Shown here piece by piece: positions 34,865 to 44,712 of a stretch of 64,000 bases of DNA. The translations under genes were made by a program, and so were the position numbers. Source of the DNA: Arenibacter arenosicollis (GTDB taxonomy: Bacteria; Bacteroidota; Bacteroidia; Flavobacteriales; Flavobacteriaceae); the NCBI RefSeq assembly GCF_014397245.1, contig NZ_JACLHY010000006.1, positions 158,383 through 222,382 on the forward strand. The letters are read 5' to 3'. The notes beneath the pieces were generated by a model that ran no database searches, was not told where the DNA came from, and worked only from the letters and a program-made list of their open reading frames with translations. Position 1 is the first letter of the stretch; each line of letters opens with the position of its first letter.

Positions 34865-36430
34865 TTACTTGGCCACGTTAACCGCTCTGGTTTCCCTAAT
34901 TACGGTAACTTTTACCTGACCAGGATAAGTCATATCCGTTTGGATTTTTTGAGAGATTTCAAAGGAAAGTTCAGCAGCTTTGTCATCGCTCACTTTCTCA
35001 CTTTCCACGATTACCCTTAATTCCCTTCCTGCCTGAATAGCGTATGCCTTTTGCACACCACCAAATCCGAAGGCTATCTCTTCCAAATCCTTTAAACGTT
35101 GGATATAGGAATCCAGCACCTGTCTTCTTGCTCCTGGTCTTGCACCGCTAATAGCATCACAAACCTGTACGATTGGAGCAATAAGGGTTTTCATTTCTAT
35201 CTCGTCGTGGTGGGCACCAATGGCATTACAAATATCCGGTTTCTCACCAAATTTTTCAGCCCATTGCATACCAAGAATTGCATGTGGAGTTTCCACCTCA
35301 ACTTCAGTATTGGGTACTTTTCCTATATCATGTAATAGACCGGCACGTTTTGCCAATTTTGGATTTAATCCCAACTCAGCGGCCATCACGCCACAAAGTT
35401 TGGCAACCTCTCTGGAGTGTTGCAGTAAGTTTTGACCATAGGAAGAACGATATTTCATTCTACCTACTGCCTTGATCAATTCTGGATGTAGGCCATGTAT
35501 CCCTAAATCAATTACGGTACGTTTACCTATCTCAACTATTTCCTCCTCTATCTGTTTTTCAGTCTTTTTAACGATCTCCTCAATTCTTGCAGGGTGTATC
35601 CTTCCATCTGTCACCAACTTGTGCAATGACAAGCGCGCTACTTCCCTACGAACAGAATCGAAACAGGAAAGAATGATTGCCTCAGGAGTATCGTCAACAA
35701 TTATTTCTACCCCGGTAGCCGCTTCCAATGCCCTAATATTTCGACCTTCACGGCCTATAATCCTTCCCTTTACATCATCGGATTCCAAATTAAACACGGA
35801 AACGCAATTTTCCACCGCCTCTTCCGTACCAATACGTTGTATGGTGTTGATAATAATTTTTTTGGCTTCTTGCTGGGCCGTAAGCTTTGCTTCTTCTACG
35901 GTGGATTGTATGTAGGCCATGGCATCCGATTTTGCCGTATCCTTCAAAGATTCCAACAATTGTGATTTCGCATCATCAGCAGACAAACCGGAAATTACTT
36001 CCAACTGTTGTACTTGACTCTTATGCAGCTTCTCCAACTCAGATTGCTTCTTTTCCAGAAACTCGCTCTTGTAATCTACCTCTTTCAGTTTTATCTCGAG
36101 TTGCTCGCCCAGTTTTTTACCTTTGGCCAATTCACTGCTTATTTGGGATTCCTTATCCCTTGTTCGTTTTTCGGATTCCGAAATTTTCTTGTCCTTATTA
36201 ATAATTACCTTCTCGTGCTCGGCTTTAAGTTCCAAAAACTTTTCCTTGGCCTGAAATATTTTATCCTTCTTTATATTCTCCCCTTCAATATTGGCTTCCT
36301 TTATTATGTTTGCCGCCTCTTTTTTTGCGCTGGCAATGGTTTTCGAGGCCTTGCCCTTTTCCATAAACTTCGCAATGGCAAAACCAATTGCCAAACCAAC
36401 CAATCCTATTATTATTGCTATACTATCCAT
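34865..36430 (-). CDS. rny: Ribonuclease Y
   Basis: 521-residue membrane-anchored endoribonuclease that starts mRNA decay. One N-terminal membrane helix ([19 protein letters not shown]), a long coiled coil (about 30-200), a KH RNA-binding domain ([20 protein letters not shown] near residue 230), then an HD domain with the metal pair HDIGK near 370 and GAHHDEIE near 410. I chose ATG at 36430 (MDSIAIII); the frame runs four codons further to a TTG, but that codon lies within the TAATTTTG promoter element at 36447-36440. It follows the putative 6S RNA and zapA on the same strand and ends at a strong terminator. Confidence 0.95.
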   Translation of the reverse strand: MDSIAIIIGLVGLAIGFAIAKFMEKGKASKTIASAKKEAANIIKEANIEGENIKKDKIFQAKEKFLELKAEHEKVIINKDKKISESEKRTRDKESQISSELAKGKKLGEQLEIKLKEVDYKSEFLEKKQSELEKLHKSQVQQLEVISGLSADDAKSQLLESLKDTAKSDAMAYIQSTVEEAKLTAQQEAKKIIINTIQRIGTEEAVENCVSVFNLESDDVKGRIIGREGRNIRALEAATGVEIIVDDTPEAIILSCFDSVRREVARLSLHKLVTDGRIHPARIEEIVKKTEKQIEEEIVEIGKRTVIDLGIHGLHPELIKAVGRMKYRSSYGQNLLQHSREVAKLCGVMAAELGLNPKLAKRAGLLHDIGKVPNTEVEVETPHAILGMQWAEKFGEKPDICNAIGAHHDEIEMKTLIAPIVQVCDAISGARPGARRQVLDSYIQRLKDLEEIAFGFGGVQKAYAIQAGRELRVIVESEKVSDDKAAELSFEISQKIQTDMTYPGQVKVTVIRETRAVNVAK

Positions 36431-36439
36431 ATTTAATTT

Positions 36440-36447
36440 CAAAATTA
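36440..36447 (-). promoter_or_regulatory. Promoter -7 element before rny
   Basis: TAATTTTG on the minus strand, 9 nt before ATG 36430. It overlaps the alternative TTG start, so it decides the start codon, and it lies just after the T run that ends the putative 6S RNA. Confidence 0.6.
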
Positions 36448-36451
36448 TTTA

Positions 36452-36624
36452 TAAAAAAAGCCCACATTGATGGAAGTTTTGTACAAACCCCGATAAACAG
36501 GTTTAGGGCTACCAGACTGCTCAAGGATCCTTATACAAGTAAGGCCTGCTTTTACAATCTAAACTCACCCTTTTCAAACAAATTAGTGTTGAGTTTGTCA
36601 AAAATTAATTACCAATGTGGGCAG
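36452..36624 (-). ncRNA. ssrS: Putative 6S RNA
   Basis: The roughly 200-nt gap between zapA and rny has no reading frame but has strong RNA structure on the minus strand. GCCCACATTG (36622-36613) pairs perfectly with CAATGTGGGC (36469-36460), about 160 nt apart, and the second arm runs into seven Ts at 36459-36453, a rho-independent end. Inside are AAACTCA/TGAGTTT and CCTTA/TAAGG helices and an AAACC/GGTTT pair. Length, closing stem and position next to zapA match 6S RNA, which binds RNA polymerase and often follows zapA in other phyla. Another structured RNA remains possible; I cannot run a covariance model. Confidence 0.7.
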
Positions 36625-36648
36625 TAACTATATTTATTTTAAAGAACG

Positions 36649-36954
36649 TTATTTCATCCCTAGCTTGGAACCTACCAACTGATTAAGTGCCTTAAGTCGC
36701 TCTGCAGCTTCTTTTACACCTTCTGACTGATCTATTCCTTTTTGCTCAATCTTGGAAGCAAACTGAAGTGCGCACATAGCCAGCACATCTTGCTTATCCC
36801 TAACGGCATAGTTTTGCTCAAATTTCTTTGCCAGCTGTTCTATGTTCTTAGCTGCCTTTCTTAGCCCCTCCTCTTGTAAAGGATCAATTGTTAAGGGATA
36901 TACCCTATCAGCTATAGAAAGCTTAATCTTGAGCTTCTCTGCCATATTATTCAT
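36649..36954 (-). CDS. zapA: Cell division protein ZapA
   Basis: 101 residues. ZapA binds FtsZ and promotes bundling of the Z-ring. The N-terminal globular part (KLKIKLSIADRVYPLTIDPL, EEGLRKAAKNIEQL) and the C-terminal coiled coil (QFASKIEQKG, EAAERLKALNQLV) fit the family in order and size. A predicted coiled-coil protein lies 5 nt upstream, and the putative 6S RNA lies downstream. Start at 36954 (MNNMAEKLK); the ATG at 36945 is also possible. Confidence 0.9.
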   Translation of the reverse strand: MNNMAEKLKIKLSIADRVYPLTIDPLQEEGLRKAAKNIEQLAKKFEQNYAVRDKQDVLAMCALQFASKIEQKGIDQSEGVKEAAERLKALNQLVGSKLGMK

Positions 36955-36959
36955 TTACA

Positions 36960-37250
36960 CTATTCCGAAAGCTGGGCAATACAATGGTCCAACTCCCTTA
37001 TTAACGTGTTTATTTTAAGCTTAGCTTCGGTCTTATTTGTATCACTGCCCAGCATAGAACTTGCCATTTTTAGTGAATTGTACCTTTCCTGCCATTCATT
37101 CACTGAAACTCTTGTTGCTTCATGATCATTTTTTACAGAAACCAATTCTTCTTCCAATTTTATGTTAGTATTGTGCAACAGCTCTAACTTGTGCAGCAAC
37201 TTACTTATTTTATTTTCTAAAGAATCAACAATATCTACCAATTCACCCAT
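36960..37250 (-). CDS. Small coiled-coil protein upstream of zapA
   Basis: 96 residues from ATG 37250 (MGELVDIVDSLENKI); a TTG two codons earlier is less likely. Almost the whole chain is heptad-like (LENKISKLLHKLELLHNTNI, EELVSVKNDHEATRV), so it is a coiled-coil rod. It is five nt upstream of zapA and probably cotranscribed. Size and position resemble ZapB-like partners of the division ring, but that is inference from context; there is no diagnostic motif. Confidence 0.75.
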   Translation of the reverse strand: MGELVDIVDSLENKISKLLHKLELLHNTNIKLEEELVSVKNDHEATRVSVNEWQERYNSLKMASSMLGSDTNKTEAKLKINTLIRELDHCIAQLSE

Positions 37251-37445
37251 TTGCAAATATCAATGCATTTTACACAAAGTTAACACACCTCTTTATACTT
37301 AGCAATTCTTTTTTCAATTATTCTTAAAGTTAAATTTGCATCCTCAATTTAAGAAAAAAAAATGACTCCTTTGTATATTATATAACACAGACTTTTTTTC
37401 AATTAGAATGGTATTAATTACATTCGTACCAATTATTTAATTTTT

Positions 37446-39134
37446 ATGAAAGGCATTATCTTAGGATTTTTTTTATTTACATCTTTATTTTATGGGCAAG
37501 CTCCATATCCCACGGATTTTTTCCGCTCCCCTTTGGATATTCCAATAATATTATCTGGAACCTTTGGTGAATTGCGCTCCAACCATTTTCATTCAGGTAT
37601 AGATATAAAAACACAACAACGTCAAGGATTACCGGTCTATTCCATTGGCGATGGTGCAATTACCAGAATCAAAGTTTCTGAATGGGGCTATGGCAAGGCA
37701 TTGTATATTGCACATCCAAATGGTTACACTTCGGTCTATGGCCACCTTCAAAAATTTTCACCGGACATAGAAGCCTACGTCAAGAAAATACAGTATCAAA
37801 AAAAATCTTTTGAGGTGGAAATTTTTCCGGATTTTTCGGAACTTAAGCCTCAAAAAGGTGAACTAATTGCCTATACGGGAAATACTGGCGGTTCTGCCGG
37901 ACCCCACCTACATTTCGAAATTAGGAGCAGCGCCTCTGAAATGCCCACAAACCCCCTCTTACATGGACTGGATGTCAGGGATGCCACTGACCCTACCCTA
38001 TTGAGTGTTTATGCTTATCCCCTTTCGGAAAACGCACAGGTAAACCAAAGTCAGGAAAAAATAAAACTTAAATACCATAGACAAAGTGATGGAACTTTTC
38101 TTGCCGACAAAGTAACCGCCCTAGGCACCATCGGTTTTGGCATAAATACCTTTGACCGGCAAGATCTGGCCGCAAATCAAAATGGGGTTTACTCCGTAAA
38201 ACAAGTTGTGAACGGGAAATTATATACCGATTACGATTTTGAAACCTTCTCATTTACAGAAAGTCGCTATATAAACACTTTGATAGATTATGACCATTTT
38301 AGTACCAATAGGGAACGAATTCAAAAGTGTTTCAAGGACGACAGCAACCTCCTGGGCATCTACAGGACCATCTACAACAATGGTAAAATCGAGGTAAGCG
38401 AAGGATTATCCTATAATGTGGAGATTCTAATCAATGATCTGGCCGGTAATCTCACCAAATTGATTATCCCTGTGGAAGGAAAACAACAGGATATTAAAAT
38501 TCCAAAAAAAGAAGAGAAAACGGACAACTATATTATTGCTAAAAAACCAAACAATTTTGATTTGGGCGGGGCAAAAGTATACTTCCCCGCCAATACCTTT
38601 TATAATAATTTCTATATAGACCTAAAAAATGGACAGGATACCGTTACCATTCATAACAGCAGAGTACCGGCACATAGAAACTTTACCATAACTTTTGATG
38701 TTTCAAAATATTCCGATGAAGAAAGAAAGCAGTTATTTATCGGAAGATTGGACAACAATAATTCGGCGAGCTACGCTTCTACCTACAAACGGGGAACGAC
38801 CTTTACCACACGAACTAGGAATTTGGGAACCTATACCTTGGCAAAAGATACCGTTGCCCCTCAGATTAGGCCGAAAAATTTCAAAGACAAACAATGGCTT
38901 ACCAACTATAGTTACTTAAGCCTAAGCATAACTGATAATCTAAGTGGAATTAACACATACAACGCCACACTTAACGGAGAATGGATACTATTGGAATATG
39001 AGCCTAAAACAAATACCATTACCTATAATTTTGATGATCTTATATTGGACAAAAAACAATGTGAATTGAAAGTCGTGGTTACTGATAATGTTGGCAACAG
39101 TAGTACCTTCACTAGTACTTTTTACAGAAAATGA
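37446..39134 (+). CDS. Secreted M23 metallopeptidase
   Basis: 562 residues. A signal peptide (IILGFFLFTSLFYGQ) is followed by an M23 (LytM) domain at about residues 30-165 with a complete zinc site: NHFHSGIDI near residue 47 (HxxxD), VYGHLQKF near 97 and GPHLHFEIR near 155 (HxH). The domain has an insertion (IEAYVKKIQYQKKSFEVEI). The C-terminal 390 residues form several beta-sandwich-like modules (ISVEGLSYNVEI-type strands, SLSITDNLSGINTYN) that probably bind the cell wall or position the enzyme. It cleaves peptidoglycan cross-bridges by family role. The TonB-dependent receptor gene starts 4 nt after its stop. Confidence 0.9.
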   Translation: MKGIILGFFLFTSLFYGQAPYPTDFFRSPLDIPIILSGTFGELRSNHFHSGIDIKTQQRQGLPVYSIGDGAITRIKVSEWGYGKALYIAHPNGYTSVYGHLQKFSPDIEAYVKKIQYQKKSFEVEIFPDFSELKPQKGELIAYTGNTGGSAGPHLHFEIRSSASEMPTNPLLHGLDVRDATDPTLLSVYAYPLSENAQVNQSQEKIKLKYHRQSDGTFLADKVTALGTIGFGINTFDRQDLAANQNGVYSVKQVVNGKLYTDYDFETFSFTESRYINTLIDYDHFSTNRERIQKCFKDDSNLLGIYRTIYNNGKIEVSEGLSYNVEILINDLAGNLTKLIIPVEGKQQDIKIPKKEEKTDNYIIAKKPNNFDLGGAKVYFPANTFYNNFYIDLKNGQDTVTIHNSRVPAHRNFTITFDVSKYSDEERKQLFIGRLDNNNSASYASTYKRGTTFTTRTRNLGTYTLAKDTVAPQIRPKNFKDKQWLTNYSYLSLSITDNLSGINTYNATLNGEWILLEYEPKTNTITYNFDDLILDKKQCELKVVVTDNVGNSSTFTSTFYRK

Positions 39135-39138
39135 AAAA

Positions 39139-41607
39139 TTGAGACTTTTTAAACTATTTTTTCTAGTCTTTTTAATAGGCACAACCACCTATCTAAAGGC
39201 ACAAACAGCTACCATTACAGGTGTGGTTTTTGATGAAAACCAAACACCATTGCCCAATGTTAATATTACTTCTGGTAACAAGGGAACTTTCTCCGATATT
39301 AATGGCTTTTACATATTGGAAATTATAGCGGACCAAGAAACGACCATAACTTTCTCCCATCTCGGCAGTGAAAGACTGCTTCTTAAAGATTTAATATTGA
39401 ATACAAACGAGAATTATGAATTTAATCCCGTACTACAGCAGAAAGCCATACTAATCGCTGAGGTCGTAGTTACCCCCTCCGGAACAAGATATGCCGAGGG
39501 TGTTACCACTATTTCATCGGATATTGCTCGAAACATTCCTGGCTCCAATGCCGGGGTGGAAAATATTTTGAAGCTTTTACCCAGCGTTTCCTCGAACAAT
39601 GAGCTTAGCACCCAGTATATGGTCCGAGGCGGTAATTATGACGAAAACCTGGTGTATGTAAACGACATTGAGATATATCGGCCCTTTCTTGTTCGCTCAG
39701 GTCAACAGGAAGGTTTAAGTTTTATAAATAGCGACATGGTGGAGAATTTACAATTTTCTGCTGGCGGTTTTCAGGCCAAATACGGTGACAAACTTTCCTC
39801 GGTTCTGGATATCACCTATAAAACCCCTGTTGCCTTTGGCCTTAAAATATACGCAACCTTGCTGGGTACTGCGGCTACTGTTGAAGGTGTATCAAAAAAT
39901 AAAAAACTATACAGTATAACAAGTATAAGGTCCAGAGACAACAGCCTTCTTGTAAATAGCAGTAATACCAAGAGCAACTATGATCCGTCATTTTTTGATA
40001 TACAACAGTACACCACCTATATCTTTTCGCCCAAATTCCGGATAAGTTATCTCGGAAATCTTTCCATCAACAATTACCGTAACACACCATTCACCAGGCA
40101 GACAAATTTTGGGACCCTGAACGATATAAAAACCCTAACAGTTTACTATGCCGGAAGTGAAAAAAGCCAATTTAGGACCAACCTAAACGCCCTAAAGGCG
40201 GAATACCGGCTTAACGACAAAACTACTTTCAAACTTATTTCCTCATTATATTTTAATAGGGAACAAGAATATTCCGATGTCATATCCCAGTACCAGCTCA
40301 GTGAGTTAAATTCGAATATTGGGGACGACAATTGGGGAGAGCCCACCCCAATCAATGGATTGGCTACCCAATACGACCGTGCCAGAAATGATTTGGATGC
40401 CAAAATTGTTAATTTGGAACACAAAGGAACGTACTCCAATGATGGGAAGGTAATCGCATGGGGATTGAAATATGAGCATACCAATATTCGGGACCAAATC
40501 AGAGAGTCAGAATTCATAGATTCATTAGGGTATATGGTTCGCCCCCCCAATTCTGAATTTCAACGTAATGAACCCGAAATATCTTTCGAGGCCCCTCTTA
40601 TTCCATTCCAAGGCATTATTGCCAAGAATGCGGTAAACACCAATAAAGTATCGGGATTTGTACAATACAGCCGTCAGACCGAGTGGCACGGCCATAACCT
40701 CTACTACAACCTAGGAGCCAGAGCCACGTATTGGGTAGTTAGAGGAAAAAATCTTGCAAAAAGCACACACACTATATTTAGTCCCCGAGCGCAATTGTCC
40801 ATTAAACCAAATTGGGAAAAAGATATGTTGTTCAGACTCTCTGGCGGAGTTTACCAACAGCCTCCTTTCTATAGGGAATTAAGGGACAACAAAGGTACTG
40901 TCCATCCAGAAGTAGAAGCTCAAAAATCCTATCAATTGGTATTGGGAAACCAATATAGCTTTAAATTATGGCAAAGGCCATTTACATTGATCGGGGAGAC
41001 TTATTGGAAAAAATTGACCAATGTAAACCCTTATACCTTGGAAGATGTGCGCCTTCGCTATGCAGCCCAAAATAATGCAAAAGCTTATGCGTATGGGGCT
41101 GAATTTAGACTAAGCGGTGCTTTTGTTCCCGGAACGGAATCTTGGTTTAGTTTGGGATATCTAAAAACAAAGGAAAACATTAATGGCCAAGGCTATATTT
41201 CGAGACCCACAGACCAGCGCTTAAACTTTGGGATTCTTTTTCAAGATTATATGCCAGAGGTACCGAATATTAAAATGTACTTAAACCTAGTTTACAACAC
41301 AGGTTTGCCCGGTGGATCACCAAGCTATGAGGACCCCTACCTTTATCAAAATAGATTAAGGGATTATAAGCGTGCAGATTTAGGAATTTCCTATATTTTT
41401 GTGGGGGCCAATAATTCCTATGACGAAAACACGTTTTTACGGCTTTTTAAGGAATTAAATGTAGGTTTCGAAATATTTAATTTATTCAACAATCAAAATT
41501 CCATTACCAACACGTGGGTAAGGGATTTAACGAACGAACAACAATTTGCCGTACCTAATTTTATGACCGGTCGTATTCTGAATATAAAAATAGAGATGCG
41601 ATTTTAG
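39139..41607 (+). CDS. TonB-dependent receptor with carboxypeptidase-regulatory N-terminal domain
   Basis: 822 residues from a TTG start at 39139, four nt after the upstream stop. It gives a good signal peptide, (M)RLFKLFFLVFLIGTTTYLKA; the upstream in-frame ATG at 39088 lies inside the M23 gene and yields no signal. Domains: a carboxypeptidase D regulatory-like module (about 23-105, ITGVVFDENQTPLPNVNITS), a plug (about 110-230, ENILKLLPSVSS, YMVRGGNYDENLVYVNDIEI) and a barrel ending in an aromatic residue (RILNIKIEMRF). No SusD partner is nearby, so it is not a polysaccharide SusC pair; a metal or small molecule is a likely substrate. Confidence 0.9.
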   Translation: MRLFKLFFLVFLIGTTTYLKAQTATITGVVFDENQTPLPNVNITSGNKGTFSDINGFYILEIIADQETTITFSHLGSERLLLKDLILNTNENYEFNPVLQQKAILIAEVVVTPSGTRYAEGVTTISSDIARNIPGSNAGVENILKLLPSVSSNNELSTQYMVRGGNYDENLVYVNDIEIYRPFLVRSGQQEGLSFINSDMVENLQFSAGGFQAKYGDKLSSVLDITYKTPVAFGLKIYATLLGTAATVEGVSKNKKLYSITSIRSRDNSLLVNSSNTKSNYDPSFFDIQQYTTYIFSPKFRISYLGNLSINNYRNTPFTRQTNFGTLNDIKTLTVYYAGSEKSQFRTNLNALKAEYRLNDKTTFKLISSLYFNREQEYSDVISQYQLSELNSNIGDDNWGEPTPINGLATQYDRARNDLDAKIVNLEHKGTYSNDGKVIAWGLKYEHTNIRDQIRESEFIDSLGYMVRPPNSEFQRNEPEISFEAPLIPFQGIIAKNAVNTNKVSGFVQYSRQTEWHGHNLYYNLGARATYWVVRGKNLAKSTHTIFSPRAQLSIKPNWEKDMLFRLSGGVYQQPPFYRELRDNKGTVHPEVEAQKSYQLVLGNQYSFKLWQRPFTLIGETYWKKLTNVNPYTLEDVRLRYAAQNNAKAYAYGAEFRLSGAFVPGTESWFSLGYLKTKENINGQGYISRPTDQRLNFGILFQDYMPEVPNIKMYLNLVYNTGLPGGSPSYEDPYLYQNRLRDYKRADLGISYIFVGANNSYDENTFLRLFKELNVGFEIFNLFNNQNSITNTWVRDLTNEQQFAVPNFMTGRILNIKIEMRF

Positions 41608-41720
41608 AATTGAAAATAAAGTCAATATATAGTTCGGACCAGTACAAAGGACTATGACAATATAAAACACCTTAAAAAATAAGTTTAACGATAGCTATAT
41701 ACAGAACAAAATATCAATAG

Positions 41721-42374
41721 ATGAAAAATATTATTGCATTCATTTATACACTCATTTGCCTTAGCGCATCGGCCCAAAAAAACATTTACGAGAGCGAAAA
41801 ATTTGATGAATTGAGCCGCAATCATAGTAATCTGGCCATTATCCCCTTTTTGACCAATTTGGAACTAAAGGATCAAATATCCAATGAGGAATTAAAAAAC
41901 CTTGAAGAGAAGGAGGGATATGCGGTGCAGGACGCGCTAGAAACCTATTTTTCCAAAAGAAAAAAGAAAAAGAAATTTTCAGTGGAGTTCCAAAATATTA
42001 AAAACACCAATGCCATTTTAAAACAGAACGGCATTTCCTATGACAATATTGATGTTTATAGTGTTAAGCAATTGGCAGAAATTTTAGAAGTTGACGGAAT
42101 CATAAGTGGTACATTGGACTTAAACGTACTCCTATCCAAAGGTGTCCCCACAGAGTTTAGCCTATTGGATTATATTAAGGGCAGCGCCAATTACGGTAGA
42201 ATAGGCGTAAAAATAAGTGATGGGACAACGGGTAAATTACTGTGGAAATACGAAAAACAAATCAATAAAAAATCGGGAAAAAACACTACCGACCTGATTG
42301 AATTGATGATGAAATTGGCTTCCAGAAAATTTCCTTATGATAGGGAACGTCCCAGGGACCGAAAAAAGGGCTAG
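41721..42374 (+). CDS. Secreted protein of unknown function (GNA1162/CsgG-like appearance)
   Basis: 217 residues with a signal peptide (IIAFIYTLICLSASA). The chain reads LAIIPFLTNLELKDQ, then DVYSVKQLAEILEVDGIISG, then GKLLWKYEKQINKKSG. This order of strands resembles the nucleotide-binding-like periplasmic fold of the GNA1162/CsgG group, which supports lipoprotein or envelope assembly. There is no lipobox. The C-terminus is very basic (RERPRDRKKG). It overlaps the convergent cysteine desulfurase gene by 4 nt. I do not assign a function. Confidence 0.7.
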   Translation: MKNIIAFIYTLICLSASAQKNIYESEKFDELSRNHSNLAIIPFLTNLELKDQISNEELKNLEEKEGYAVQDALETYFSKRKKKKKFSVEFQNIKNTNAILKQNGISYDNIDVYSVKQLAEILEVDGIISGTLDLNVLLSKGVPTEFSLLDYIKGSANYGRIGVKISDGTTGKLLWKYEKQINKKSGKNTTDLIELMMKLASRKFPYDRERPRDRKKG

Positions 42375-43519
42375 TGGGAACCGAATTCTTTTAACACCTC
42401 TATTACATAATCCAATTCTTCTTTGGTATTATATTTAGAGAAGGAAAATCTCAAGGACGGTTTCTCCATATCTTCAGAGGGCAGAATTTCCGTAAGTACG
42501 TGCGAACCAATATCACTACCGGACTGGCAAGCACTTCCCTTGGAACAGGCAATACCTTTTAAATCCAAATGAAACAACAACATGAGTGCCTTTTCCGGAT
42601 CAAATGGGAGTCGAACATTCACCAGGGTATAGGTACTTTTCTCCATATCACCCGAAAGACCATTAAAAGCTATCTCAGGAATTGCCATGGCTATTTTTTC
42701 TATAAAATACCTTTTTAATTCAGTTACATAAGTCCTTTCCTCTTCCATATGGTCATAAGCAGCATTCATTGCTTCTTCCAGACCTACAATATTGTGAAAA
42801 GGTTCTGTCCCTGCCCTAAAACCACGTTCTTGAGACCCTCCTAAAATCAATGGTTTTAAACCCGTGTTTCTTTTTATATAGGCGAAGCCAACGCCCTTGG
42901 GTCCATGAAATTTATGGGCCGCCGCTGTTAAAAAATGAGCCTTGCATTTTTGTACATCCCAAGGAAAATGACCTATGGACTGTACGGTATCGGAATGAAA
43001 TAGAGCACCGTATGCCTCACAAAGATTGCCTATGGCCGTAATATCTATGGTATTTCCTATTTCATTGTTAACGTGCATTAAGCTTACTAATTTTTTGCTT
43101 TCATCCCTTTTCAATAGCGATTCCAAATGGACTAGGTCCGGATTTCCTACACTATCCAAATCCACGAATAGCAATTCAACACCATATTCATATGCCAACG
43201 CTTGGGCCGTGTGCAAAACGGCATGATGTTCTATTTTGGAAGTTATTATGGTTTTAACCCCAAGATCCCTTACACTACACCTTAGTATCATGTTGTCCGC
43301 CTCGGTTCCTCCCGAAGTGAAAATGATTTCCGCAGGGTGGGCATTTAAGTACTTTGCAACGGTTTTTCGTGCTTGTTCAATCGCTGTTTTGGCAGTTCTT
43401 CCAAAGCCATGGGAAGATGAAGGATTGCCGTAGGAACTTGCCAAAGCATCCTGCATTCTTGAGATGACCTCAGGTCTAACCTGCGTGGTTGCGGCACTAT
43501 CCAAATAAACCTTTTTCAT
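42371..43519 (-). CDS. Cysteine desulfurase (NifS/IscS class)
   Basis: 382-residue PLP enzyme that removes sulfur from cysteine for Fe-S clusters and thio-modification. The substrate loop with the active Cys is CSKGSACQSG near residue 325. The PLP lysine lies in AAHKFHGPKGVGF near 200, and the N-terminal HAVLH and HSDTVQSIGHF segments are typical. There is no scaffold gene (iscU) or regulator beside it, so it is a stand-alone enzyme, as in many Bacteroidota that also have the Suf system elsewhere. Start ATG 43519 (MKKVYLDSAATTQVRPE). Confidence 0.92.
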   Translation of the reverse strand: MKKVYLDSAATTQVRPEVISRMQDALASSYGNPSSSHGFGRTAKTAIEQARKTVAKYLNAHPAEIIFTSGGTEADNMILRCSVRDLGVKTIITSKIEHHAVLHTAQALAYEYGVELLFVDLDSVGNPDLVHLESLLKRDESKKLVSLMHVNNEIGNTIDITAIGNLCEAYGALFHSDTVQSIGHFPWDVQKCKAHFLTAAAHKFHGPKGVGFAYIKRNTGLKPLILGGSQERGFRAGTEPFHNIVGLEEAMNAAYDHMEEERTYVTELKRYFIEKIAMAIPEIAFNGLSGDMEKSTYTLVNVRLPFDPEKALMLLFHLDLKGIACSKGSACQSGSDIGSHVLTEILPSEDMEKPSLRFSFSKYNTKEELDYVIEVLKEFGSH

Positions 43520-43641
43520 TTAATTATAAATCGAATTAAAAGCTTTCCCAACTCCAGGAAAGTCCGCCAAAATTACTTGAAATAAAGTTAATTTCCTGCA
43601 AAATGCACATAAACCTCTAGGATTATAACTTATATTTCAAT

Positions 43642-43649
43642 TAAATTTG
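43642..43649 (+). promoter_or_regulatory. Promoter -7 element directly before the small lipoprotein gene
   Basis: TAAATTTG followed by 4 nt (aggc) and the ATG at 43654; a leaderless arrangement. Confidence 0.65.
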
Positions 43650-43653
43650 AGGC

Positions 43654-44163
43654 ATGAAAAATCTCTTGATTCTCCTTTTGTGTTTGGCCCTTTCATCTTG
43701 CGATGATGGGAATTTACAAATTGAAACTATAAATTTTGACGATAGCGACATTCAATATTGCGGCAGTACGGTCACTACAAGCACGACCTTATTTTTTAAA
43801 ATTGCAGAGAATGAAGCCTTAATACTTACTATAGCTAGTGGAACCCTTAAGAATGAAGCCTCTGAGGGTGAGGTAGAATATCCCATTTCCAGTAACACTA
43901 CACTAACCTATCGCATTTTTTCGGCCAATGTAACCAAAAACTATTTTTGCGATGTTATCCCTGTAACGGAACCTACCGTAATCGAAGAAATAGAGGCTCA
44001 AAGTGGGTCTGTACTAATAACAACCACAGCAATAGTTGATGGAGAAAACACATCTTACGAACATACAATAAGGCTAAGCGAGATTACCTTGATCAACGAT
44101 TCCAACAATCAGCGAATCACGGATTTAAGTATCAATGATTACGGGACAGTTACCACCCAATAA
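43654..44163 (+). CDS. Small lipoprotein of unknown function
   Basis: 169 residues; signal MKNLLILLLCLALSSC ends in a lipobox Cys at position 16. The mature part begins DDGNLQIETINFDDSD and contains three cysteines beyond the lipid one (IQYCGS, YFCDVI, plus residues in between) in a beta-rich chain. No recognised family. Promoter element 4 nt before the start; stop adjacent to the convergent Smr gene. Confidence 0.75.
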   Translation: MKNLLILLLCLALSSCDDGNLQIETINFDDSDIQYCGSTVTTSTTLFFKIAENEALILTIASGTLKNEASEGEVEYPISSNTTLTYRIFSANVTKNYFCDVIPVTEPTVIEEIEAQSGSVLITTTAIVDGENTSYEHTIRLSEITLINDSNNQRITDLSINDYGTVTTQ

Positions 44164-44712
44164 TCATTGTGTATTCTGTAAGAAGTATACTTCCGTGGCC
44201 CCTAGGCCATATTTCTGATAGTCGGCATCATAGTACTTTACGTTTTCGTACCGTTTAAAAAGAAAATATAGCTCTTCCTTTAATATACCTTCCCCTACAC
44301 CGTGAATAAATACAACCTTTTGTATTTTTTTGCGTATTGCGAAATCCAATTGACGTTTGGCCGTATCCAATTGAAGGTTCAACATTTCAAAATTTGTCAT
44401 TCCCTTTGTGGAAGGTGTCAACTTATTTATATGCAGATCTACTTCCATCTGCGGTGCATAGCGCTCCTTCGGTCTTGATTTCTTATGGTGCCTGTTTTTG
44501 GGTATTTCCTTTTCAGCCTTTATTCTGGCCACTTCATAATTGGATACTTTAATGGCATTGGAGCTGGCGATTTTCAATAATTCATCCGCAGAATATCGCA
44601 ATAGGAACCCGTCCTTGCTTTCAACGGTAATTTGCGTACCGTTTATTTTTACCACAACACCTTGAATAATATCATCGATGGCCTCAACTTGATCTCCTAC
44701 TTTTAAATCCAT
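44164..44712 (-). CDS. Smr-domain protein
   Basis: 182 residues. An N-terminal SH3-like segment (about 1-55, VGDQVEAIDDIIQGVVVKI) precedes a Smr domain (about 90-180) with VDLHINKL, the catalytic-type HGVGEG near residue 140 and GLGATEVYF at the end. Smr domains are found at the C-terminus of MutS2 and in free proteins; they nick DNA or cleave RNA at stalled ribosomes. There is no MutS ATPase here, so it is a free Smr protein. It shares one base with the membrane-protein gene upstream. Confidence 0.85.
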   Translation of the reverse strand: MDLKVGDQVEAIDDIIQGVVVKINGTQITVESKDGFLLRYSADELLKIASSNAIKVSNYEVARIKAEKEIPKNRHHKKSRPKERYAPQMEVDLHINKLTPSTKGMTNFEMLNLQLDTAKRQLDFAIRKKIQKVVFIHGVGEGILKEELYFLFKRYENVKYYDADYQKYGLGATEVYFLQNTQ

